Source: Alphaproteobacteria bacterium (lineage in GTDB: Bacteria > Pseudomonadota > Alphaproteobacteria > Reyranellales > Reyranellaceae). From it: a stretch of 64,000 nucleotides of DNA. The stretch covers positions 124,001-188,000 of the forward strand of contig JAFKFL010000013.1 in the NCBI GenBank assembly GCA_017308235.1, given 5' to 3'. Shown here piece by piece: positions 9,101 to 15,859 of the stretch (positions are counted from its first letter, which is position 1; every line of letters begins with the position of its first letter). The notes beneath the pieces are model-generated. The model did no database searches. It saw only the letters and a program-made list of their open reading frames with translations, and was not told the origin of the DNA. The position numbers were made by a program, and so were the translations under genes.

Positions 9101-9604
9101 ATGGTCAGTGGGGGGCGGCCGCTCAAGGGCCGAAGGGTGTTGATCGTTGAAGGCGATTACGTCTTAGCATGCGACTTGCGTCGTCTCATGCAGGAGGCTG
9201 GGGCCAAAGTGCTCGGGCCCGCATGGAGCGAGGAAGCTGGATTAGACTTGGCCGATTCGGAGGTTTTCGACGCGGCACTCCTCGGCGCCAAGCTGACCCA
9301 CGGTTCTGCAGAATCAATTGCGACAAAGCTTTCGGAACGTGGCGTGCCCTTCGTGGTCGTCACTGACCACGACAGAGAAGTCCTCGCGCCCGCTCTTCGC
9401 GAGGCATGCTACGTCGATATGTCTTTTCATCATCGCGACTTGGTCTCGATGGTCGCGAACAGCGTCACTGGTGGCATTGCAGCCACTGCTTCACCGCTCG
9501 CTGTCGAACACACGCTCACGATGACCAAGGCTAGCCCTCGACCGCGCCGATCGGTCGATCTTCCCAAGGCTACCAGTCGTCGAACAGAAGACCGTCCCAA
9601 TTGA
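9101..9604 (+). CDS. Degenerate receiver-domain (response-regulator-like) protein
   Basis: A 167-residue protein from the ATG at 9101 (an upstream in-frame ATG at 9038 would add 21 atypical residues). Residues about 10-130 follow a CheY-like receiver fold of the type common as stand-alone regulators in alphaproteobacteria: GRRVLIVEGDYVLACDLRRL, AGAKVLGPAWS and RGVPFVVVTDHDREV. The working residues are lost: the phospho-acceptor Asp is replaced by Gly in FDAALLGAKL, and the conserved Lys is replaced by Met in YVDMSFHH. Thr is kept. It therefore cannot be phosphorylated in the usual way; it is either a phospho-independent binder or a decaying gene. The 40-residue tail is basic and unassigned. 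Confidence 0.6.
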   Translation: MVSGGRPLKGRRVLIVEGDYVLACDLRRLMQEAGAKVLGPAWSEEAGLDLADSEVFDAALLGAKLTHGSAESIATKLSERGVPFVVVTDHDREVLAPALREACYVDMSFHHRDLVSMVANSVTGGIAATASPLAVEHTLTMTKASPRPRRSVDLPKATSRRTEDRPN

Positions 9605-10560
9605 TGACGCTTGGCGCGTGGGCGGCAGCATCGGCTTGATATGTTGGGTGCGCGCCGGATCCCAGGCGAAAACCTTCTGGTTCAGCTGGTCGTGCAGGCT
9701 CGTGCTCCTTTTGCGAACTCGGCTCCAGAGTTTCGCCGAGGTTGTGCGCACTTCTGTAATCCAGATTGGGTGGCCGTTCGTATCCGTCGTGTGTCCGGGG
9801 CCAGGCAACCAAACTCTGTCCTTACCGGGATGTTTCTCGCGGAGTTGGCGCTCGGGGGCTGCTCCAATGGCGGCCCGGCGGCAGAAGAGTCGCGTGGTGT
9901 CACGAGCGTCAGCAACGATGACTACGCTGTCAGCTACGACCTGCAGGATCCGGGCCGCGACAGAGGATGGGGGCATTCCGGTGGCTGTGGTCGGACCTCC
10001 TCTTTTCGGCCTCGGGAAGGACAAGTCGGCGCACCGGGTCGTGTCGCTGATGCAGCCGGCAGGGTCGCGATCCTGGCCGCACTTCACCCTACAAGAAACT
10101 GCGAGGCCCGATCGGCCAGTCAACCGGGTCGTCCTCGTATTTGATCCGGCAAACGACCTCCAGGCAAAACGGGTCTGCGCCGGCGAGACGAGCAACAAGC
10201 CAGCCCGCCCAATCAGATCGTTGTCTTTGCCGTGTTGTGCCGTGGCGGCAAGCCGATGGCGCAGGCCTTTGGAACGACAGGGTCGACCGGCTCCGCTGAT
10301 CGCGCCGTCGCACAGCTCTTGCAGCAGGTGGTCCTCGTTCTCTTCAACAATGCCCCAATAATCGAGCCGAGCCATGGTTATCCGGGAGGCTTGCTCTAAG
10401 AAGGAGCCGAAATTGGCCTCCCTACGAGCGCAATGCTCCATTGGATCGCCGACAGCACGAAAATAAAACTAGCGATGCGCTGTGAACCGGCGACGAACGA
10501 CCAGCGTACTGAGGTCAGCGACCATGAATTGGTCGCGTCGTCGTTCATGGAGGTTTCACG
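9605..10560 (+). other. Long stretch without a convincing gene
   Basis: Open frames exist on both strands here (the longest is a minus-strand frame of about 316 codons at 9491-10441), but their translations are rich in Arg, Ser and Pro, show no domain I recognise and have no good ribosome-binding site. The region lies between a decaying receiver gene and a well-formed fasciclin gene and may hold further gene debris. The promoter for the fasciclin gene probably lies near 10450-10550. Confidence 0.5.
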
Positions 10561-11115
10561 ATGTTGAAGCGCAAAGTCTTCGTCGCCGCACTGGCGGTCT
10601 TGTCGTTTGCGGCTGTCGCACCGGCTTTTGCCAATCCAATGGTCGGCGGTGCGCCGATGTATGAAAACAAGAATATCATCGAGAACGCGGTCAACTCCAA
10701 GGATCACACAACGCTGGTCGCGGCCGTGAAGGCGGCCGGCCTGGTCGATACGCTCTCGGGCAAGGGACCGTTCACGGTCTTCGCGCCGACCAATGCGGCG
10801 TTCGCCAAGCTGCCGTCGGGCACGGTCGACACCCTGCTGAAGCCGGAGAACAAGGCGACGCTGACCAAGATCCTGACCTGTCATGTGGTGGCAGGCGATG
10901 TGAGTTCGGCCACGCTGGTCGGCATGATCAAGAAGGACGGCGGCGCGCACAAAGTGACGACGGTTGGCGGCTGCGTGCTGACCGCCAAGATGTCGGGCAA
11001 AGACGTGACTCTCACCGACGAGAACGGCACGACGGCCTTCGTGACTACTCCGGACGTAAAGCAGTCGAACGGCGTGATCCATGTGATCGACACCGTCCTA
11101 CTGCCGAAGAAGTAG
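10561..11115 (+). CDS. Secreted fasciclin (FAS1) domain protein
   Basis: 184 residues. A Sec signal peptide (MLKRKVFVAALAVLSFAAVA, cleavage near AFA-N) is followed by one FAS1 domain covering nearly all the rest. The H1 box reads GPFTVFAPTNAAFAKLPSGT and the H2 region QSNGVIHVIDTVLLPK; LTKILTCHVVAGDV sits between. FAS1 proteins in bacteria are exported and usually act in adhesion or matrix binding. GGAGG lies 8 bases before the ATG. It stands alone and is followed by a perfect hairpin. Two cysteines, in TCHVV and GGCVL, may form a disulfide. Confidence 0.93.
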   Translation: MLKRKVFVAALAVLSFAAVAPAFANPMVGGAPMYENKNIIENAVNSKDHTTLVAAVKAAGLVDTLSGKGPFTVFAPTNAAFAKLPSGTVDTLLKPENKATLTKILTCHVVAGDVSSATLVGMIKKDGGAHKVTTVGGCVLTAKMSGKDVTLTDENGTTAFVTTPDVKQSNGVIHVIDTVLLPKK

Positions 11116-11124
11116 GGGCTTGGG

Positions 11125-11153
11125 CAGGCAGCGGACATCCTGTCCGCTGCCTG
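11125..11153 (+). terminator. Perfect hairpin after the fasciclin gene
   Basis: A 13-bp perfect inverted repeat (11125-11137 with 11141-11153) with a 3-base loop starts 10 bases after the fasciclin stop. No strong T-run follows, so it may act as an RNA-stabilising or rho-assisted end rather than a classic intrinsic terminator. Confidence 0.55.
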
Positions 11154-11332
11154 AATCTCGCTCGGCCGGCAGTAATCGCGAAACTACAAGGCTGGCACGC
11201 ATAATGGGCAGGTCGAGCAATATTTGGCGACGAGCTGAAATCCGCCGCTCACCGCCCACCGTATATGAAAGGCAGCCCTAAGCTGCTGGGTCGGCTTCGC
11301 CGGCGCGATCATCAATCCAGGAGGATAACGTC

Positions 11333-11566
11333 ATGGACAAGCGCAGTTTTATTGCCACGGCCGCGGCTGTATTTGCGGCGACCAGCTTCATCGCGGCATC
11401 CGCTTCGGCCGAGGTTGCTTGTGCCGGCGCTAACGCGTGCAAAGGACAGAGCGCCTGCAAGAGCGGGAACCATGCCTGCAAGGGACAAAACGCCTGCAAG
11501 GGGCAGGGATTCATCCATACCGGCAGCACACTCGAGTGCACCACAATCATTTCGAACAAGAAGTGA
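11333..11566 (+). CDS. Small secreted Cys-rich protein, bufferin-like
   Basis: 77 residues with a Sec signal (MDKRSFIATAAAVFAATSFI, cleavage near ASA-E). The mature part contains six cysteines, five of them in ACAGANACKGQSACKSG and NHACKGQNACKGQG, that is, repeated A-C-K-G-Q units, plus one near the C-terminus. This matches the pattern of short periplasmic Cys-rich peptides of the DUF2282/bufferin group, whose studied members bind copper after a cysteine-based modification by DUF692 (BufB) and BufC partners. No such partner genes lie beside it here, so the assignment rests on the peptide alone. A strong AGGAGG site precedes the start. Metal binding is inference. Confidence 0.7.
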   Translation: MDKRSFIATAAAVFAATSFIAASASAEVACAGANACKGQSACKSGNHACKGQNACKGQGFIHTGSTLECTTIISNKK

Positions 11567-11701
11567 TCACGTAGGTCATTTTGCTAAAGAGCGGGCGTCC
11601 CCAGAATCGTGGACGCCTATTGGATGTTGTTCGTCCGTCGCTGCAGGAACCTCCGATTTCGCCTCGCGTAGATGGAAAACGAAGGCGTACCGAAGGACAA
11701 A

Positions 11702-11950
11702 ATGATGGAAATCATTCACTTGGGCGACAGACGGCCCCACACAGGATCGGCGGAAGTGTCATCAATCCGCGTTGCGCAAGAAGACACGGAAGCCGACCCG
11801 GGGGTAAGGCGCGCTGCGCTATACGATATGCTGCGCATTCTGGGACGGGCGGTACGGACTGGCGAAATGGGGGTTGAGGACAAAACAGAGTTTGCCCTGG
11901 CCGCGCTCAGGGTGCTTGGCCTCGGTTGGGGAATATTACGCGCCCGCTAG
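11702..11950 (+). CDS. Small hypothetical protein
   Basis: 82 residues from the ATG at 11702, chosen because AAGGA stands 5-9 bases upstream; an ATG at 11672 in the same frame has no such site. The product is largely helical and charged in its second half (RAALYDMLRILGRAVRTGEM, FALAALRVLGLGWGILRAR). No domain recognised and no signal peptide. No link with its neighbours is evident. Confidence 0.4.
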   Translation: MMEIIHLGDRRPHTGSAEVSSIRVAQEDTEADPGVRRAALYDMLRILGRAVRTGEMGVEDKTEFALAALRVLGLGWGILRAR

Positions 11951-12186
11951 GTCCGAAAAAGCGAGCGTAGTTGCAAGACCGCGTGATTGCGCTCGATCGG
12001 CCGATCGAAGGGTGACTGGCCGTACTTATCCGAAATTCCACGCGTGTGGTGTGACATCCCGTTTTGCCGGTTCTTTGACGGTTTCCTTTGGCCCGCCAGC
12101 TTCGTTGAGGCTAACGTTTCTCTGATCTTATTGGCGCGCTGAATGGAACTGTTGACCGCTGTGACGGCGAAATAACCCGCCTCCCT

Positions 12187-13983
12187 CTAATCCGGCAATC
12201 CCGCCAATCTCAACGGGCCAATCAGGGCCTCCAGATATTCCTCGCGCTTGTAGGGAAGGCCAAGTGCCCAGCGGCTAATTGAAAAGTTTGGATGCTCGAC
12301 GAGCAGTTCCTTCGCGGCCGATCGCGCTTCGTCCTCCGTTCCGAGACTCCAGAGAGCCGCAACCAGAGTCGTCTGGGCCGTCAGCCAGCGCTTTCTGGTT
12401 TTCAACACTCGCAGACTGATGTCGCGGGCCGCGACGAACTCACCCAGGTGGAACCTGACCCGCGCCTCGTCGACCATGGAGTGGGGCATGCTGAGCGGGC
12501 TCAGGCGTTGAGCTTGCTGCTCATACGCGGCTGCCTTCCTGAAGTCGCATGCGTAACCGTAGAACATCCCAGCCATGTGGTAGGCGCCCCCGCTACTGGG
12601 GCTGAGTGCGATCGCCTTCTGGCCAGCCTCTGTCGCTTCGTCGTGACGGCGCAGGAACGTGCAGGCGTACCCCTTGATCATGTAGCCCTCGCTGCTTTCC
12701 GGATCGGCCTGCAGGGCACGGTCTGCACACTCGAGTGACGCCTTGTAGGCGGCGGCTGCATCGGCGACCCAACCAAAGCGCGCCTGGTCGACCAGCGTAA
12801 ACCCCAGAAAAAGAAGGACTGGAGTGTATCCAGGGTTGATGGCCAAGGCGCGCTCGCAGGCTTCCTTTGCCTGCGCATGAGTGTGCTTGCCGAATTGGTT
12901 GTAATAGCTCTGGGCCTTCGAAAAGTGTTCGTAAACCATCGGGCTGCCCGATCGCTTGAGCCATACCCGCGCCTGCTCTCCAAGAGTCAGGCGAACCTCC
13001 AGGGCCGAGACGATATCTTGGGTGATCCGGTCCTGCAGGGCGAACACATCGTCAAGGTCGCCGTCGAACCGATCCGCCCACACATGGCTGCCGTCCAGGC
13101 TGTCGATGAGCTGCGCCGTCAGCCGGACGCGATTGCCGCTCTTGCGGACGCTGCCCTCCAGCACATAGCGGACGCCCAGGATACGGCCGATCTCGCGCAC
13201 GTCCTTTGACTGGCCCTTGAAGACAAAGCTGGAATTGCGCGCGATCACCATCAGCTCCTCGATCTTCGAGAGCGTGGTCAGCACATCCTCGGCCACGCCG
13301 TCGGCGAAGTATTCCTGTTCGGGATCGCCGCTCATGTTCTGGAACGGCAGCACGGCAATCGAGGGCTTGTCGGGCAGCAGAAGGGGTGCGCCGGGAGATC
13401 CGGGCGGCTCAACGCCTGGCTGTACTGGTTGCGCCGCGGCCGCCGTCTTCCAGTCTCCCGGGTCCCATTTCACGACGTAGGCTTGCACGGGACGTTCGAT
13501 GTTCTTCAGCTCAAGCGCGCCGAGGTCCTCGAGCGTGGCCTTCACCCGCCCGGCGACGGACTCGTGAACCGTGCGTGAGATCACAATACCTCCCGGCGGC
13601 GCCGTCGCCTCGAGTCGCGCCGCCACGTTGACGCCGTCGCCGTAGAGGTCGTCGCCATCGACGATCAGGTCGCCCAGGTGCAGGCCGACACGAAAAAGCA
13701 GCGCACTGTCGGTCGGGACACCAATGTTGGCCTCGACCATCGACTGCTGGAACTCAATGCAGGCGCTGAGCGCTTCGACGGCGCTGGCGAATTCGATCAG
13801 GGCTCCGTCTCCGGTCAGCTTGACAAGCCGCCCGCCTCGGCGGGCCAGCACCGGGTCGAGTCGTTCCGCGCGATTCTTGCGCAGGCGGGCCACCGTGCCG
13901 CTTTCGTCGCGGCCGACCAGCCGCGAGTAGCCGACCACGTCCGCCGCCACGATGGCGGCCAGCCTGCGCTGCTCCTGCGCCAC
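12187..13983 (-). CDS. Class III adenylate/guanylate cyclase with TolB-like and TPR regions
   Basis: 598 residues. Residues about 8-175 form a class III nucleotide cyclase catalytic domain: IVAADVVGYSRLVGRDE supplies the first metal Asp, LVKLTGDGALIEF the second, and GVNVAARLEATAPPG the core helix with its conserved Arg. Residues about 210-345 form the TolB-like region often found in these proteins (PSIAVLPFQNMSGDPEQEYF, GRILGVRYVLEGSVR, AQLIDSLDGSHVWADRFDGD). The rest is TPR-like helices (ACERALAINPGYTPVLLFLG and later pairs). No membrane segment is evident, unlike the paralogue at 49304. It is likely a cytoplasmic cyclic-nucleotide enzyme controlled by protein contacts; the substrate is not settled. 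Confidence 0.92.
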   Translation of the reverse strand: MAQEQRRLAAIVAADVVGYSRLVGRDESGTVARLRKNRAERLDPVLARRGGRLVKLTGDGALIEFASAVEALSACIEFQQSMVEANIGVPTDSALLFRVGLHLGDLIVDGDDLYGDGVNVAARLEATAPPGGIVISRTVHESVAGRVKATLEDLGALELKNIERPVQAYVVKWDPGDWKTAAAAQPVQPGVEPPGSPGAPLLLPDKPSIAVLPFQNMSGDPEQEYFADGVAEDVLTTLSKIEELMVIARNSSFVFKGQSKDVREIGRILGVRYVLEGSVRKSGNRVRLTAQLIDSLDGSHVWADRFDGDLDDVFALQDRITQDIVSALEVRLTLGEQARVWLKRSGSPMVYEHFSKAQSYYNQFGKHTHAQAKEACERALAINPGYTPVLLFLGFTLVDQARFGWVADAAAAYKASLECADRALQADPESSEGYMIKGYACTFLRRHDEATEAGQKAIALSPSSGGAYHMAGMFYGYACDFRKAAAYEQQAQRLSPLSMPHSMVDEARVRFHLGEFVAARDISLRVLKTRKRWLTAQTTLVAALWSLGTEDEARSAAKELLVEHPNFSISRWALGLPYKREEYLEALIGPLRLAGLPD

Positions 13984-14314
13984 TGACGTGCCTCCCCGGG
14001 GATCCCGTGTGGATCGTAGAGGGGCGCTCCCGCTCCGACAACCGACCCGCAGACCCCCCCAAACCTACCCATGCAGGCAACGAGACTTGCCCTACTTGAA
14101 AGACGGGGAGCCGAATCCCGGGCGATCACTAGGTGTTCGACATCAGCCTGGGTCTAGATCACCTCCCAACCGGGTACGCCAGGTGGGCATCCGCCACTCC
14201 TCGCTCCGCAGCTATCCGGGCAGCCGTCATCGTGGCGGCCAATCGGCCCCGCCATTGGTCGCAGCGCTGCTCCTCGCCGAAGGCCCTCATTGGCGAGAAT
14301 TTGAAGATAATCGC
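13984..14314 (-). other. Stretch without an evident gene
   Basis: Between the cyclase start and a headless frame. It should hold the cyclase promoter. A long run of C at about 14056-14061 and short Arg/Pro-rich frames are all I see. Confidence 0.4.
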
Positions 14315-14560
14315 TTAGAATTCGTCGATCATTTCCGCCGGGCGGCGATGGGTATCGACTTGGTAGTATTTCGCCCAACTGTTACTGAGAGAGAACAGCA
14401 GCGGCTTGCCAATGATCCTGCCCAGCCTGCTCGGCAGAATGAAATGCCGCCGGTCGGTGAAATAGGGATAGTACTTCTTGTATTCGTCGTCGCCCTGGCC
14501 GAGCGCACGCGGCCGGCCAGTGAGGACGGCCGAATCAAGACATTGCTTGTAGCAATGCAG
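14315..14560 (-). pseudogene. Headless open frame downstream of the GH130 gene
   Basis: About 80 codons ending at a TAA at 14315-14317, overlapping the last bases of the GH130 gene in another frame. The translation looks protein-like and Tyr/Arg-rich (GDDEYKKYYPYFTDRRHFIL, then LGRIIGKPLLFSLSNSWAKY), unlike the low-complexity shadows around it, but no ATG, GTG or TTG starts it after the preceding in-frame stop. It is probably the 3' end of a gene whose front was deleted, or a product of frameshifting from the GH130 message. I do not recognise the family. Confidence 0.35.
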
Positions 14561-15827
14561 AAATCTTCATCGTCGCGAAGTTGGAGAATGTGTCTGATAC
14601 TGCGTACGGTAAGACGATCTGATCATTGTGCCGAATCGCGCCGCACGTATAAACCACGTTCGGGACGTATCCTTCGCGCTCAGACGATTCGGGACGCAAT
14701 AGCGGTTCGGTCGAACGCGCCAGCACCCGGACAGGGGTGCGCTTGTCGAGCAGCACCGCGCCAATCGAATATTTTCGGACCGGGCCCACGCCGTGCGTCA
14801 GCAGGAGCCAGCCCTCGTCTAGTTCGATCGGCGATCCGCAGTTGCCTATCTGGACGAACTCCCAGGGGAATTGCGGCTTGAGGATCGCCTGGCCATCTTC
14901 CCACCGGTAGAGATCGTCGGAGGAGGCGAGATAGAGATTCTCGTTGTCTTGTCGCGTGATCATCACGTATTTGCCGTCGATCCGGTGTGGGAACAGCGCC
15001 ATGCCCTTGTTGCGGGCCGCGGCGCCCTGCAGCGGCGACAGTCGAAATGACAGGAAGTCGCGGGTCTCGATCAATTCCGACCGAATCGCCGCGCCCCCGT
15101 AGGCGGTATACGTCGCGTAATAGGTCGTCCGGCCGCCTTCGTGGAATTCGACAAAGCGGGCATCCTCTATGCCGTGCGACTGCGCTTCCGTGACCGGAAA
15201 GATCACCCGTTCGCTGATGTCCTGAGCCGGATCGAAGATGAGCTCGACTTCGTCACCGAGCGGTCCGGGCACCCGACGCTCGATCTGCGGACTGGACGCG
15301 AGGCGGGCCGTCGGATCGACGGCAACGCTGCCGTCGGCCGCGATGGTGCCGGTCCGAAAGGTCAGCGATGACACATGTCCCTCGCCGACGGCTCGCAGGC
15401 TGAGAACGAAGCGTCTGCTACCGTTGTCGACGCCCGACTGGTCAGGATGCGACACGATGCTGGGATTGAACAGCGCCGACGCCTCGAACGAATACTCATG
15501 CAGGAAATAGGCGCCGATGAGCTGGCGCTGGACCTTGGAAAAAGGGCTGTGCTCCGACAGTGCCTCTTCCATGTCGTCGGCGCGCTGCTCGAACGTCTTC
15601 AGGAGGTTGCGGTGCCGGCCTTCGAAGTTCTCCAGCACGTCCGCCAGTTGGCTCGCCATCGCCGTCGCGTCGAGCGCTAGAACGCGCTCGACGATATGAT
15701 TGGCGCGCGTCTTGTCGGTCGGGTTGAGATCGCGTGGTTCGGTCGCCGGCTTGAACGGGCGGACGATCACGCGGGCGGGATCCGGACGCAGATAAAGAGC
15801 GTGTCGATTGAGAAAAGTAGCCTGCAA
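14535..15827 (-). CDS. Glycoside hydrolase family 130-like protein (mannoside phosphorylase type)
   Basis: 430 residues. The second half carries GH130 features: GIEDARFVEFHEGGRTTYYA, KGMALFPHRIDGKYVMITRQ, the beta-propeller strand NENLYLASSDDLYRWEDG, LLLTHGVGPVRKYSIGAVLL, and EREGYVPNVVYTCGAIRH followed by VLPYAVSD. Characterised GH130 enzymes are phosphorylases or hydrolases of beta-mannosides. The first 190 residues or so hold a helical segment (EGRHRNLLKTFEQRADDMEE), an extension seen in one GH130 subgroup. It starts 32 bp after the stop of a GT4 glycosyltransferase, so the two form an operon and probably make and trim the same mannose-containing glycan. The exact linkage is unknown. Confidence 0.85.
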   Translation of the reverse strand: MQATFLNRHALYLRPDPARVIVRPFKPATEPRDLNPTDKTRANHIVERVLALDATAMASQLADVLENFEGRHRNLLKTFEQRADDMEEALSEHSPFSKVQRQLIGAYFLHEYSFEASALFNPSIVSHPDQSGVDNGSRRFVLSLRAVGEGHVSSLTFRTGTIAADGSVAVDPTARLASSPQIERRVPGPLGDEVELIFDPAQDISERVIFPVTEAQSHGIEDARFVEFHEGGRTTYYATYTAYGGAAIRSELIETRDFLSFRLSPLQGAAARNKGMALFPHRIDGKYVMITRQDNENLYLASSDDLYRWEDGQAILKPQFPWEFVQIGNCGSPIELDEGWLLLTHGVGPVRKYSIGAVLLDKRTPVRVLARSTEPLLRPESSEREGYVPNVVYTCGAIRHNDQIVLPYAVSDTFSNFATMKISALLQAMS

Positions 15828-15859
15828 CGAAGAGTCCCCTATTCGTCTGGAACGTCGGG

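Noticed and set aside
9491..10441. A 316-codon minus-strand frame
   Set aside because: Low-quality composition, no recognised family, overlaps the receiver gene end and no ribosome site.
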